47,907 nt of DNA from Streptosporangiales bacterium (GTDB lineage Bacteria > Actinomycetota > Actinomycetes > Streptosporangiales > WHST01), in the NCBI GenBank assembly GCA_009379955.1, contig WHST01000037.1, positions 1-47,907 on the forward strand. The letters run 5' to 3'. Each line of letters begins with the position of its first letter. Positions within the stretch are counted from its first letter, which is position 1. A program made the position numbers and the translations under genes. The notes under the pieces were generated by a model. The model saw nothing but the letters and a program-made list of their open reading frames with translations, made no database searches and was not told where the DNA came from. Positions 9,479 through 18,924 of the stretch are shown in pieces.

Positions 9479-10453
9479 CTACGCAGCGGGCCTGCCGGGC
9501 AGGCGGCCCAGCGTCAGCACGCCGGCCAGCGCGACCACGAGACCGGCGAGGAGCGAGACGAGGCTGACGACCGCCGCCGGCGGGGTGATGCCCTCCGACA
9601 GCGGCGCGCGGCTGACCGCGGCGACCGTGACGAACATGCCCCAGGAGAACAGCACCGCCGAGCCCGTCCAGGCGAAGACGACACCGTGGGCGGTGCGCAC
9701 GCGGGAAGCGCCGTAGGCGAGGGCGAGCACGCCGACCGCGGCCGCGACCGCCAGCAGACCCTCCACCCCCTGGGTGACCCTGGTGTAGAAGGTCCACGGC
9801 TCCGCGCGCCAGCTGTCGGGGGCGGCGACCGCCTGGTACAGGCGCGCGCCACCGACCAGCAACGCGGCCGCTGCACCGGCTCCGGCCAACGTCCGCGGGA
9901 GCGTCGTGTAGATCCGCTCGACAGTTGGGCGGAGGGCCGTCTCGCGATCGAGCACCGAAGCCCAGCGCACGCGGGCGTAGAGGACGAAGCACAGCGTCAG
10001 GAGCAGACCCTGTGCCGCGAACGACGCGTAGACGAGCGTGTACGTCGGCCCGTCGACCAGTCCGTTCTCCAGGTCGACCAGGCGTCCCGAGGTGAGCAGG
10101 CCGTACCCGAACCCCACGGCGACCTGCCCGACGACGGGGATCAAGAACCCGGTGCCCACCCAGGCCGGCAGCAACACCGTCCACGCGGGCAGCCGCTGCC
10201 CCCAGCGGTGGGTCAGCGCCAGCGCCACCACCACGACCGCGAGGTCGAGCGCCAGCGTGATCGCGTTCGCCACGCCGAACTCGGTCCTGGCCGGGGAGCC
10301 CGCCGGTATCCCGACCGGCGAGCCTGACAGCCACGCCACCTTGAGAGCGGCGTACGGCACGACGGCGAGGAGCAGGCCGTACCCGGCGGCGAGGCGCACC
10401 CGACCCAGTCGCGTGCTCGTCGGCCACCGTCCGGGGAGTACCTGGGTGCTCAT
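9479..10453 (-). CDS. Multi-pass membrane protein, unknown function
   Basis: A 324-residue protein with about eight membrane segments, for example LAAGYGLLLAVVPYAALKV at about 21-39, LALDLAVVVVALAL, VLLPAWVGTGFLIPVVG and a C-terminal AAVVSLVSLLAGLVVALAGV. ATG start after GGAAGG. No catalytic motif is visible. Similar proteins are common as hypothetical membrane proteins in actinomycetes. It precedes the exported protein and secDF on the same strand, so the three may share a transcript. Confidence 0.72.
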   Translation of the reverse strand: MSTQVLPGRWPTSTRLGRVRLAAGYGLLLAVVPYAALKVAWLSGSPVGIPAGSPARTEFGVANAITLALDLAVVVVALALTHRWGQRLPAWTVLLPAWVGTGFLIPVVGQVAVGFGYGLLTSGRLVDLENGLVDGPTYTLVYASFAAQGLLLTLCFVLYARVRWASVLDRETALRPTVERIYTTLPRTLAGAGAAAALLVGGARLYQAVAAPDSWRAEPWTFYTRVTQGVEGLLAVAAAVGVLALAYGASRVRTAHGVVFAWTGSAVLFSWGMFVTVAAVSRAPLSEGITPPAAVVSLVSLLAGLVVALAGVLTLGRLPGRPAA

Positions 10454-10539
10454 CTGCGACCTTCCGATCGTCGACGCCCGCCTGGATCACGACGCTACGA
10501 GCGGCGGCGTGGGCGCGAATCGACCGGAAGGAGGAACGG

Positions 10540-10561
10540 CGATCGGCCGTCCGGCCGATCG
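10540..10561. terminator. Hairpin abutting the stop codon of the PucR gene
   Basis: CGATCGGCCG and CGGCCGATCG form ten perfect pairs around a two-base loop, ending one base from the TGA at 10562-10564 of the minus-strand regulator. It has no U tract. The likely role is termination of that gene, or insulation from the membrane-protein gene starting at 10453. Confidence 0.55.
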
Positions 10562-12052
10562 TCAGCGCAGGCGCAGCGCCAGGTAGACGTCGACCTGGTC
10601 GGGGAGACGGCGCAGGTCGCGTCCGGTCAGCTGCTCGATCCTGTCGATCCGGTAGCGCAGGGTGTTCACGTGCACGTGCAGCTCGGCGGCGCACTGCGAC
10701 CACGAGCCACCGCAGTCGAGGAACGTCTCGAGCGTGTGCACGAGGTCGGACGTGTGCCGCTCGTCGTACGCGAGGAGCGGGTCGAGCACCCGCGAACGGA
10801 ACGCGTGGCGCACCTCGGTGGAGACGTTCGCCAGGAGGAGCACGTGCGACGCCAGCCGCTCGGAACCCGCGAGGGAGGCGGCGGCCGGGTCGAGCGCGGC
10901 GATCTCGCGGGCCTGCCTCGCCTCGGCCCACGCCCCGGCGAGGCCGTCCACCGACGTGACCGGGTCGCTGACGCCGACGGTCACCCGCATGCCGGACGCG
11001 GCCAGGGCCGGCGCGAGCACGGCGACCGCGTCCCGTGCGACACCGGTGACCCCGCCGGTCAGCTGCGCCACCGCCGCGGCGCCGCCTCCATACCGCGCCC
11101 AGACGTAGTGCCGCGCGACCGGTTCGACCGCCTCGGCGAGCACCGCGGCGGCCTCGTCGCCGTCGGCGACGGCGACGAGCAGGCCCGCTCCCGGGTCGAG
11201 CCCGGCGACGCGCAGACGCGTGGCGACGGTGCCCGGGTCGGTGTCGTCGTCGAGGAGGGTGAACAGGTCGTCGTCGGTACGGTGCTCGCGTAGCCACGTG
11301 TCGAGGTCGAGCGCGACCATCGCGACGAGCTCGTCGGCGACTCCCCGCCGTTCCCGCGACCACCGGGTGTGGTCGTCGTCGACCACGAGCAGCCGGCTCA
11401 CGTGGGGCGGCGCACCCACGCCGAACACCGAGTACCCGTCGGTGCCGCGGTGGGTGACCCGCCGCGGCAGCGGCCCACCGCGTGCGACCTCGGCCGCGAT
11501 CGCCGCGCGCTGCTCGTCGCCGAGGGCGGCCGTCCCCTCGATCGTCCGGCCGGTTCCGGAGAGCACCCAGCACGACAGGCCGAGCTCCTCCGCGACGAGC
11601 CCGAGGACGCCGCCGAGCCGGGTGCCGGCCTCGATGAGCGACCGGTGCCGGCCGAGCAGGGTCGCGAGGTCGGCCGAGCGCCCGGCGGCGAGGCGGCGTA
11701 CGACGTGCTCGGTGATCGTCGAGAACGACACCTCGCGGCCGACGTGGAACAGCGGCAGCCCGTGCCGCTTGCACGCGTCGACCAGGTCACGCGGGACGTC
11801 GTCGAGTGCCGGGTCGCTCGCCCCCAGCGCGACGGCGCCCGCCGCGACGACGTGGGCGACGAACGTCTCGGCGTCGGTCTCGTCGTGCCGCCACATCATG
11901 CCGGTGAGGACGAGCTCGCCGCCCGCGAGGTAGCGGCGCGGGTCGAGCAGGTCGGTGGTGACCACCCAGCGCACCTCGTGGCCGAGCGCCGCCTCGCCGA
12001 CGCGCAGGGACAGCCCGAGCGCCGGAGTCGCGAGCAGCGACCGCAGGTCCAC
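10562..12052 (-). CDS. pucR: PucR-family regulator of purine catabolism
   Basis: A 496-residue protein. The N-terminal PucR-type ligand domain is at about 1-130 (LLDPRRYLAGGELVLTGMMW), the middle is a GGDEF-like fold without catalytic residues at about 290-400, and the C-terminal HTH lies at about 430-495 (AAELHVHVNTLRYRIDRIEQ, then DLRRLPDQVDVYLALRL). The GTG start follows GAGAGGGGAG. It is divergent from the purine operon starting at 12280. Family members sense purine breakdown intermediates and switch on such operons. Its role here as operon regulator is an inference from position. Confidence 0.9.
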   Translation of the reverse strand: MDLRSLLATPALGLSLRVGEAALGHEVRWVVTTDLLDPRRYLAGGELVLTGMMWRHDETDAETFVAHVVAAGAVALGASDPALDDVPRDLVDACKRHGLPLFHVGREVSFSTITEHVVRRLAAGRSADLATLLGRHRSLIEAGTRLGGVLGLVAEELGLSCWVLSGTGRTIEGTAALGDEQRAAIAAEVARGGPLPRRVTHRGTDGYSVFGVGAPPHVSRLLVVDDDHTRWSRERRGVADELVAMVALDLDTWLREHRTDDDLFTLLDDDTDPGTVATRLRVAGLDPGAGLLVAVADGDEAAAVLAEAVEPVARHYVWARYGGGAAAVAQLTGGVTGVARDAVAVLAPALAASGMRVTVGVSDPVTSVDGLAGAWAEARQAREIAALDPAAASLAGSERLASHVLLLANVSTEVRHAFRSRVLDPLLAYDERHTSDLVHTLETFLDCGGSWSQCAAELHVHVNTLRYRIDRIEQLTGRDLRRLPDQVDVYLALRLR

Positions 12053-12227
12053 CGCGCTCCCCTCTCCGTCCCACCGGGCCGGTCACCGCCGGCGCGGATG
12101 AACGTGTCCATTCTCCACGGGGCGGAGGGCCGGGAGGCGGTGCGACTTGGAGGAATCTACGACGGTTCGGCGCTTCCGGGTGGGCGATCTCGTACGGGCG
12201 GCCGGTTGTGGCGAGGTGGGCACGTGG

Positions 12228-12240
12228 CGTGCAATACACG
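12228..12240. promoter_or_regulatory. Possible operator CGTG-N5-CACG before the purine operon
   Basis: The short palindrome CGTGCAATACACG lies about 40 bases upstream of the first purine gene, in the 227-base divergent gap with the PucR gene. It is the clearest symmetrical sequence there and could be the regulator's site. No convincing -35/-10 pair is visible. Confidence 0.25.
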
Positions 12241-12279
12241 TCTCGTGGCACGGATCCAGGGGGGAGGTCGACGGCACCG

Positions 12280-12774
12280 GTGGTGACCCTCGACTCGTTC
12301 AACCGCCTCGAGGCGGAGGCGGCGGCCGCCGCCCTCGCGCCCTGCTGCGCCTCGCCGGGGTGGGCGCAGCGGGTGGCCGGCGGCCGCCCCTACCGCGACG
12401 TGGCGTCCCTCGTCGCGGCGGGTGAGGCGGCGTTCGACGCGCTCGGCCGGCCCGCCGTTGAGGCCGTGGTCGCGGCGCACCCGCGCATCGGCGAACGTCC
12501 GGCAGGGGACGGCCGGGAGTCCGCGTGGTCCAGGGAGGAGCAGTCGAGCGTCCGCACCGCCACGGGTACCGGGGCCGATCTCGCCGCCGCCAACGCCGCG
12601 TACGAGCAGCGGTTCGACCGTGTGTTCCTCGTCTGCGCGACCGGGCTGTCGGCGCTGGACGTGCTGGCCGAGGCGAAGCGACGGCTCGGCAACGACGAGG
12701 CCACCGAGTGGACGGAGACGACCAGGGAGCTGCGGAAGATCGTCCGGCTGCGCTTGACGAAGATGATCCGATGA
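12280..12774 (+). CDS. uraD: OHCU decarboxylase
   Basis: A 164-residue enzyme converting 2-oxo-4-hydroxy-4-carboxy-5-ureidoimidazoline to (S)-allantoin, the last step of urate breakdown to allantoin. AHPRIGE at about 65-71 carries the catalytic His and conserved Gly/Glu; FNRL at the N-terminus and the C-terminal LRLTKMIR are family features. Two adjacent GTG codons (12280, 12283) are possible starts after GGGAGG. It is the first gene of the operon and its stop overlaps the next start as ATGA. Confidence 0.93.
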   Translation: MVTLDSFNRLEAEAAAAALAPCCASPGWAQRVAGGRPYRDVASLVAAGEAAFDALGRPAVEAVVAAHPRIGERPAGDGRESAWSREEQSSVRTATGTGADLAAANAAYEQRFDRVFLVCATGLSALDVLAEAKRRLGNDEATEWTETTRELRKIVRLRLTKMIR

Positions 12775-13094
12775 GCATCTCGACGCATGTGCTCGACGCG
12801 ACGACGGGACGGCCGGCGGCCGGCATGTCCGTCACGCTGTGGCGCTCGACGGGCGACGGCTGGGCCCAGGTGGTGCACGCCCGCACCGACGACGACGGGC
12901 GGATCACGGACTGGCCGTCGCGACCCGGCGTGCACCGGATCGTCTTCGCGACCGGTCCATGGTGGCAGGACCAGGGCAAGGAGGCCTTCCATCCCGAGGT
13001 GGTGGTCACGTTCACCGTCACCGATCCCGACGCCCACCAGCATGTGCCACTGCTGGCGAGCCCGTTCTCCTACACGACCTACCGAGGGAGCTGA
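12771..13094 (+). CDS. uraH: 5-hydroxyisourate hydrolase (transthyretin-like)
   Basis: A 107-residue protein that hydrolyses 5-hydroxyisourate to OHCU. It has the N-terminal STHVLD motif with its catalytic His, the central R of VHRIVF, and the diagnostic C-terminal YRGS. The ATG overlaps the stop of uraD by four bases, which suggests translational coupling. There is no signal peptide, so it works in the cytoplasm between urate oxidase and OHCU decarboxylase, both encoded alongside. Confidence 0.96.
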   Translation: MSISTHVLDATTGRPAAGMSVTLWRSTGDGWAQVVHARTDDDGRITDWPSRPGVHRIVFATGPWWQDQGKEAFHPEVVVTFTVTDPDAHQHVPLLASPFSYTTYRGS

Positions 13095-13096
13095 CA

Positions 13097-13924
13097 ATGG
13101 GCGCCACGCTCGGTGCCAGCAGCTACGGCAAGGCCGAGGTACGCGTCGTCAGGATCGACCGGGACTCCCCCCGTCACGAGATCACCGATCTCGATGTCGA
13201 CGTCGCGCTCGGCGGCGACCTCGAGGACAGCCACCTGCACGGCGACAACGCCCACGTGCTACCGACCGACACGATGAAGAACACGGTGTACGCGCTCGCG
13301 CGCGACGGCGTCGGAGGCATCGAGTCGTTCGGTGAACGGCTGGCGCGTCACTTCGTCGACACCCAGCCGCCGATCCACACCGCACGGGTGCGGCTGCGCC
13401 GGCATCCGTGGGAACGCGTCGGCCCGCACTCGTTCAGCCGCGGCGAGGGCGGCGAGGTCCGTACCGCCGAGGTGTCGTACGACGGGTCGACCGTCTCGGT
13501 GTGGGCGGGCCTGCGCGACCTGCTGCTGCTCAACTCGACCGACTCGGAGTTCACCGGCTTCGCCGTCGACGAGTACACGACGCTCGAGCCGACCACCGAC
13601 CGCATCCTCGCGACGGCCGTGACGGCGACGTGGCGGTACGCCGACACGTCGGGAGACCTCGCCGAGGCGTACACGGCGGCTCGCGAGGGGCTCGTCTCCG
13701 CGTTCGCGGACACCTACTCGCTGGCGCTGCAGCAGACGCTCTACGCCATGGGCGAGCGCGTGCTCGACCGCGTGCCCGCGGTCGCCGAGGTGTTGCTCGC
13801 ACTGCCGAACCGGCACCACTTCCTCGTCGACCTGGCGCCGTTCGGCAGGGACAACCCCGGCGAGGTCTTCCACGCCGCGGACCGTCCGTACGGCCTCATC
13901 GAGGGGACGGTGAAGCGGACATGA
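13097..13924 (+). CDS. Urate oxidase (uricase)
   Basis: A 275-residue cofactor-free oxidase turning urate and O2 into 5-hydroxyisourate and H2O2. The catalytic Lys-Thr pair sits in the early part of the protein: Lys in SSYGKAEVR (about residue 11) and Thr in DTMKNTVYALAR (about residue 59). NSTDSEFTGF at about 150 is the conserved substrate region. Length is slightly below the usual 290-300. The gene starts two bases after uraH and overlaps the next gene by ATGA. Confidence 0.95.
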   Translation: MGATLGASSYGKAEVRVVRIDRDSPRHEITDLDVDVALGGDLEDSHLHGDNAHVLPTDTMKNTVYALARDGVGGIESFGERLARHFVDTQPPIHTARVRLRRHPWERVGPHSFSRGEGGEVRTAEVSYDGSTVSVWAGLRDLLLLNSTDSEFTGFAVDEYTTLEPTTDRILATAVTATWRYADTSGDLAEAYTAAREGLVSAFADTYSLALQQTLYAMGERVLDRVPAVAEVLLALPNRHHFLVDLAPFGRDNPGEVFHAADRPYGLIEGTVKRT

Positions 13925-14799
13925 CGACCACCGCGCTGGACACTCCCGTCTTCCTGCGACCGACGACGCTCGCCGAGGCGCTCGCGGCGAAGGCGGCGCA
14001 TCCCGACGCCGCACCGATCACCGGCGGCACCGACATCATGGTCGAGCTGAACTTCGACGTACGCCGGCCGGCGGTGCTGCTCGACCTGTCCGAGGTCGCC
14101 GAGCTCCGTACGTGGGAGCGCGACGGCGATCGGGTCCGCGTCGGCGCCGCCGTCACGTACACCAGGATCGTCCATGAGCTCGCGGACGAGCTGCCGGGCC
14201 TCGCCCTGGCCGCACGCACCGTCGGGTCGCCGCAGATCCGCAACAGGGGCACCGTCGGCGGCAACCTCGGTGCGGCGTCTCCCGCGGGCGACTGCCACCC
14301 GCCGCTGCTCGCGACCGGCGCCGACGTGGAGGTCGCAGGTGTGCGCGGCACGCGGCTCGTCCCGGTGGCGGAGTTCTTCACCGGCGTGAAGCGCACCGCC
14401 CTCGCGGCGGACGAGCTGGTGACCGCGGTACTCGTGCCACGGAAGCGGGGGCCGCAGCAGTTCGCGAAGATCGGCACCCGTAACGCCATGGTCATCGCGG
14501 TCTGCTCGTTCGCGCTCGCCCTCGACACGTCGGCCCGCACCGTGGGCACCGGCATCGGCTCGGCGGGACCGACGCCGCTGCGCGCTCCCCAGGCGCAGGA
14601 GCTCGCCGCCGCCGAGCTCCCGTGGGAGTCGCGCGACGACATCGACGTACGCCTCGCGACGAGGTTCGGCGAGCTGGTCGCGGCGGCGGCACGGCCGATC
14701 GACGATGTCAGGGGCACGGCGGCGTACCGGCGGCTCGCGCTCGCGGTGCTGGCCAGGCGGTGCCTTCGCTGGGCGTGGCAGGAGTACCGATGCGCGTGA
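13921..14799 (+). CDS. Xanthine dehydrogenase FAD-binding subunit
   Basis: A 292-residue protein of the CoxM/XdhB type. FAD is held by ITGGTDIMVELN (about 34-45) and by IRNRGTVGGNLGAASPAGDCHPP-type residues at about 102-125; the TVGGN motif is clear. A C-terminal CO-dehydrogenase flavoprotein domain follows. It carries electrons from the iron-sulfur subunit to NAD+ or another acceptor. The start overlaps the uricase stop, and its 3' end overlaps the iron-sulfur subunit gene by ten bases. Confidence 0.94.
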   Translation: MTTTALDTPVFLRPTTLAEALAAKAAHPDAAPITGGTDIMVELNFDVRRPAVLLDLSEVAELRTWERDGDRVRVGAAVTYTRIVHELADELPGLALAARTVGSPQIRNRGTVGGNLGAASPAGDCHPPLLATGADVEVAGVRGTRLVPVAEFFTGVKRTALAADELVTAVLVPRKRGPQQFAKIGTRNAMVIAVCSFALALDTSARTVGTGIGSAGPTPLRAPQAQELAAAELPWESRDDIDVRLATRFGELVAAAARPIDDVRGTAAYRRLALAVLARRCLRWAWQEYRCA

Positions 14800-15254
14800 C
14801 CCTCACCGTCAACGACGAGGCCAGGGTGGCCGACGACGTCTGGCCCGGCGAGAGCCTGTTGTCGATGCTGCGCGAGCGGCTCGGCCTCACCGGCTCCAAG
14901 AACGCCTGCGAGCAGGGCGAGTGCGGCTCCTGCTCGATCTACCTCGACGACACGCTGGTCTGCTCGTGCCTCGTCGCCGCCGGTCAGGCGGAGGGACACC
15001 GCGTACGCACGGTCGAGGGCCTGACGGACGGCGACGGCGACGCCGTCAAGGCCGCGTTCGTCGAGGCCGGGGCCGTGCAGTGCGGGTTCTGCACGCCGGG
15101 ACTCGTCGTCAGCACCCACGCGCTGCTCGACCGCGACGCCGACCCCACCGACCCCGATATCCGTGAGGCGCTCGCCGGCAACCTGTGCCGCTGCACTGGG
15201 TACGAGAAGATCCTCGACGCCGTACGCCTGGCTGCCGAACGGAGGCGCGCATGA
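14790..15254 (+). CDS. Xanthine dehydrogenase 2Fe-2S subunit
   Basis: A 154-residue protein with both expected clusters. The ferredoxin-like N-terminal domain has ACEQGECGSCSIYLDDTLVC (about 38-58), and the helical domain has CGFCTPG (about 98) and CRCTGYEKI (about 134). It passes electrons from the molybdenum centre to FAD. The ATG at 14790 is preceded by AGGAG and overlaps the preceding gene by ten bases; its stop overlaps the next ATG. Confidence 0.95.
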   Translation: MRVTLTVNDEARVADDVWPGESLLSMLRERLGLTGSKNACEQGECGSCSIYLDDTLVCSCLVAAGQAEGHRVRTVEGLTDGDGDAVKAAFVEAGAVQCGFCTPGLVVSTHALLDRDADPTDPDIREALAGNLCRCTGYEKILDAVRLAAERRRA

Positions 15255-16627
15255 GCAGCTCCACGTCGCGGCTCGTCGTCGAGAACGCGGCGATCGCGAC
15301 CGTCGACGCCGGGGGCACCGAGCACGCCGGCGGCCACGTGGTCGCGCTCGACGGCCGGATCGCCGCCGTCGGCGCAGGACCGGCGCCGGCGTACGACGAC
15401 GACGTGCCGACCACGCGCGTCGACGGATCCGGCTGCCTCGCCACGCCCGGACTCGTCAACACCCACCACCACCTCTACCAGTGGGCGACACGCGGTCTCG
15501 CGACCGACCACACGCTGTTCGACTGGCTCGTCGCGCTCTACCCCGTGTGGGCGCGGATCGGCGTCGACGACGTGCGCGCCGCCGCGCGCGCCGGGCTGGG
15601 CTGGCTCGCTCTCTCGGGCTGCACGACGAGCACCGACCACCACTACGTCTTCCCGCGAGGCGGCGGCGACCTGCTCGCGACGGAGATCGAGGCGGCGTCC
15701 GAGATCGGGTTACGGTTCCAGCCCACGCGCGGCTCGATGGACCTCGGCGAGTCCGACGGCGGGCTGCCGCCCGACCACGTCGTCGAGGACGTCGACGCGG
15801 TCCTCGCCGCGACCGCCGACGCGATCGCACGTCACCACGACCCGTCGTTCGACTCGATGACGAGGATCGCGGTCGCGCCCTGCTCGCCGTTCTCGGTCAG
15901 CACGGACCTGATGAAGCGGTCGGCCGAGCTCGCGCGGAGTGAAGGCGTGCGCATGCACACCCACCTCGCCGAGACGAGGGACGAGATCGAGTTCTGCCGC
16001 GCGACGTTCGGTCGCGACCCGGTCGAGTACGTCGACTCGCTCGGCTGGCTCGGTCCCGACGTCTGGCTCGCCCACACCGTGCACCTCGACGAGGCCGGCA
16101 TCGGACGGCTCGCCGTGACCGGCACCGGTGTCGCGCACTGCCCGAGCTCCAACGCGCGGCTCGGCACCGGCATGGCGCCGGTACGCGCACTGCTCGACGC
16201 AGGCGTCGACGTCGGTCTCGGCGTCGACGGGGCGGCGTCGCAGGAGGCCGGCATGCTCGTCGAGGAGCTGCGGCAGGCGCTCTACACCGCGCGGCTGCGC
16301 GGCGGCCCCACCGCGATGTCCGCACGCGACGCGCTCGCGCTCGGCACCATCGGCGGCGCGCGCGTACTCGGCCGGGGCGACGAGATCGGCTCGCTCGAGG
16401 TCGGCAAGCTCGCCGACGTCGCGCTGTGGCGGCTCGACGGCCTGGGCCACGCCGACATCGCCGACCCGGTGACCGCGTTGGTGCTCGGCCCGCCGGCGCC
16501 GTTGCGGCTGCTCGCGGTCGGCGGACGTCCGGTCGTCGAGGACGGTGAGCTGCGCACCGCAGACGCCGGCGTACTCGCCCGCGACGCCCGCGCGGCCCAC
16601 CGTCGACTCACGGCGGCTTCGCCGTGA
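15251..16627 (+). CDS. 8-oxoguanine/guanine deaminase-type amidohydrolase
   Basis: A 458-residue TRZ/ATZ-family amidohydrolase. Metal ligands are visible in NTHHHLYQW (about 68-76), MHTHLAE (about 234) and the late Asp of GVDGAASQEAG (about 330). The block TLFDWLVALYPVWARI is typical of the branch that includes 8-oxoguanine deaminase and atrazine-type hydrolases. Its position between two xanthine dehydrogenase subunit genes suggests it deaminates guanine or an oxidised purine so that the product can enter the pathway. The substrate is not proven by sequence. Confidence 0.88.
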   Translation: MSSSTSRLVVENAAIATVDAGGTEHAGGHVVALDGRIAAVGAGPAPAYDDDVPTTRVDGSGCLATPGLVNTHHHLYQWATRGLATDHTLFDWLVALYPVWARIGVDDVRAAARAGLGWLALSGCTTSTDHHYVFPRGGGDLLATEIEAASEIGLRFQPTRGSMDLGESDGGLPPDHVVEDVDAVLAATADAIARHHDPSFDSMTRIAVAPCSPFSVSTDLMKRSAELARSEGVRMHTHLAETRDEIEFCRATFGRDPVEYVDSLGWLGPDVWLAHTVHLDEAGIGRLAVTGTGVAHCPSSNARLGTGMAPVRALLDAGVDVGLGVDGAASQEAGMLVEELRQALYTARLRGGPTAMSARDALALGTIGGARVLGRGDEIGSLEVGKLADVALWRLDGLGHADIADPVTALVLGPPAPLRLLAVGGRPVVEDGELRTADAGVLARDARAAHRRLTAASP

Positions 16628-18909
16628 CACCACCGGCGGCGGAGCTCCTCGCCACGACCCCCGGCGGGGTCGGGGACGACCCCGTCCGTCCCGACGGCCG
16701 ACTCAAGGTGGACGGCGCGTTCCCGTACGCGTCCGACCTCACCGCGCCCGGGATGCTCTGGGGCGCCACGCTGCGCAGCCCGCATCCGTACGCGCGGATC
16801 CTGCGCCTCGACGTACGCGCGGCGTCCGCGCTCCCCGGTGTGCACGCGGTGCTGACCCACGCCGACGTGCCCGGTGCCAAGCACCACGGCCAGGACGACA
16901 GGGACCAGCCGGTGCTGGCGATCGACGTCGTCCGCTTCCACGGCGAACCCGTCGCGATCGTCGCCGCCGAGCATCCGGAGACCGCGCGCCGCGCGCTCGC
17001 GCTGATCGAGATCGCCTACGAGGTGCTCGAGCCGGTCACCGACGCGGTGCGCGCGGCGTTCGACCGCGACTGCCCGCGGGTGCACGCCGAGGGCAACGTG
17101 GTGCGCCACCAGCCCGTACGCGTCGGCAACCCCGAGGTGGCGACGGCCGACGTCGTCGTCGCGCACACGTACCACGTCGGCATGCAGGACCAGGCGTTCC
17201 TCGGTCCCGAGGCGGGACTCGCGATCCCGGCGGACGACGGCGGCGTCGACCTGCACGTGGCGACGCAGTGGCTGCACGTCGACCTCGCCCAGGTCGCGCC
17301 GTGCCTCGGGCTGCCCGAGGACAAGGTGCGCATGACGCTCGCCGGCGTCGGCGGCGCGTTCGGCGGGCGCGAGGACCTGTCGATGCAGGTACACGCCTGC
17401 CTGCTCGCGCTCCGTACGGGCCGGCCGGTGCGCATGGCGTACAACCGCGAGGAGTCGTTCTACGGTCACGTGCACCGGCACCCGGCGACGCTCCGGTACG
17501 AGCACGGCGCCGACGCCGACGGCCGGCTCGTGTACGTGAAGGCCGAGATCGTCCTCGACGGCGGCGCGTACGCCGCGACCACGCGCGCCGTCGTCGGCAA
17601 CGCGGCGTCGCTCGGCGTCGGCCCGTACGAGGTGCCGCACGTCGCCATCGACGCGTACGGCGTCTACACCAACAACCCGCCGTGCGGGGCGATGCGCGGG
17701 TTCGGTGCCGTGCAGGCGTGCTTCGCGTACGAGTCGCAGATGGATGCGCTCGCGGCGGCGGTCGGTCTCGACCCGGTCGAGATCAGGGTGCGCAACGCCG
17801 TGCACGAGGGCTCGCGGCTCGCCACCGGTCAGGTGCTCGACTCGCCCGCTCCACTCGCCGAGATCCTGCGCGAGCTCGACGCGATGCCAATGCCGACGGC
17901 GCGTGCGGAGAGCGATGCCGACCTGCGGTCCCTGCCGGGCGGAGTCGCCAACACGACGCACGGCGAGGGTGTGATCCGCGGCGTCGGGTACGGCGTCGGC
18001 ATCAAGAACCTCTGCTTCTCCGAGGGTTTCGACGACTACTCGACCGCACACCTACGGCTCGAGGTCGTCGACGGCGAACCCGTCGTCCGCGTCCACAGCG
18101 CCGCCGCCGAAGTGGGCCAGGGGCTCGTGACGGTGCAGGCGCAGATCGCACGCACGGAGCTCGGCGTCTCCCGCGTCGTCCTCGACCCCGCCGACACGAA
18201 CGTCGGCTCCGCGGGCTCGTCGTCGGCCTCGCGGCAGTCGTACATGACCGCGGGCGCGATGCGTGCGGCGTGCGCTCGGATCCGCGACGAGATCGCCGCG
18301 CGCCTCGGGATCGCGCCGGACGACCTCGTTCTCTTGAACGGAGGCGCCGTCTCCTCCGCGCTGCCCGCGCCCGTGCCGCTCGCCCGGGTCGTGGGTGACG
18401 GTCCGATCGACGTGACCGAGGTGTACCGGCACCGGGCGACCAAGCCGATGGACCCGGTCACCGGGCAGGGCGACACCCACGTGCAACTCGCGCTCTGCGC
18501 ACACCGCGCGGTCGTCGACGTCGACACCGAGCTCGGCCTGGTCAAGGTCGTCGAGCTCGCCGCCGTCGAGGACGTCGGCAGGGTCGTCAACCGCACCGCG
18601 GTCGAGGGCCAGATCCACGGCGGTACGGCGCAGGGACTCGGCCTCGCCGTGCTCGAGGAGATGGTCCTCGACGGCGGCCTGGTCAGGAACCCGTCGTTCA
18701 CCGACTACCTGATCCCGACGATCCTCGACATGCCGCCGATGCGGCTGGCGATCCTCGAGCATCCCGACCCGAACGCCCCGTACGGCCTGCGCGGCGTCGG
18801 CGAGCCGGCCACGCTGTCGTCCACGCCCGCGGTGGTGGCGGCGATCCGCGCGGCGACGGGTCGGGCGTTGCGCAGGGTGCCGGTACGACCAGACCACCTC
18901 GTGACGTAG
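16624..18909 (+). CDS. Xanthine dehydrogenase molybdenum-binding subunit
   Basis: A 761-residue large subunit that hydroxylates xanthine to urate at the molybdopterin. GTG start overlaps the previous stop (GTGA). The aldehyde-oxidase/xanthine-dehydrogenase a/b hammerhead is at about 20-130. The cofactor-binding domain follows with GVGGAFGGRED (about 240), PPCGAMRGFGAVQ (about 350) and AAEVGQG (about 495). GVGEPATLSSTPAV near the C-terminus holds the expected catalytic Glu. No XdhC-type maturation gene is seen nearby, so sulfuration must be provided elsewhere. Confidence 0.95.
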   Translation: MTPPAAELLATTPGGVGDDPVRPDGRLKVDGAFPYASDLTAPGMLWGATLRSPHPYARILRLDVRAASALPGVHAVLTHADVPGAKHHGQDDRDQPVLAIDVVRFHGEPVAIVAAEHPETARRALALIEIAYEVLEPVTDAVRAAFDRDCPRVHAEGNVVRHQPVRVGNPEVATADVVVAHTYHVGMQDQAFLGPEAGLAIPADDGGVDLHVATQWLHVDLAQVAPCLGLPEDKVRMTLAGVGGAFGGREDLSMQVHACLLALRTGRPVRMAYNREESFYGHVHRHPATLRYEHGADADGRLVYVKAEIVLDGGAYAATTRAVVGNAASLGVGPYEVPHVAIDAYGVYTNNPPCGAMRGFGAVQACFAYESQMDALAAAVGLDPVEIRVRNAVHEGSRLATGQVLDSPAPLAEILRELDAMPMPTARAESDADLRSLPGGVANTTHGEGVIRGVGYGVGIKNLCFSEGFDDYSTAHLRLEVVDGEPVVRVHSAAAEVGQGLVTVQAQIARTELGVSRVVLDPADTNVGSAGSSSASRQSYMTAGAMRAACARIRDEIAARLGIAPDDLVLLNGGAVSSALPAPVPLARVVGDGPIDVTEVYRHRATKPMDPVTGQGDTHVQLALCAHRAVVDVDTELGLVKVVELAAVEDVGRVVNRTAVEGQIHGGTAQGLGLAVLEEMVLDGGLVRNPSFTDYLIPTILDMPPMRLAILEHPDPNAPYGLRGVGEPATLSSTPAVVAAIRAATGRALRRVPVRPDHLVT

Positions 18910-18924
18910 AGCCTGGAGGCCTTC

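Noticed and set aside
9474-11774. Long minus-strand frame spanning the membrane protein and PucR gene
   Set aside because: It is an Arg-rich shadow of two genes with clear domains and good starts in another frame.
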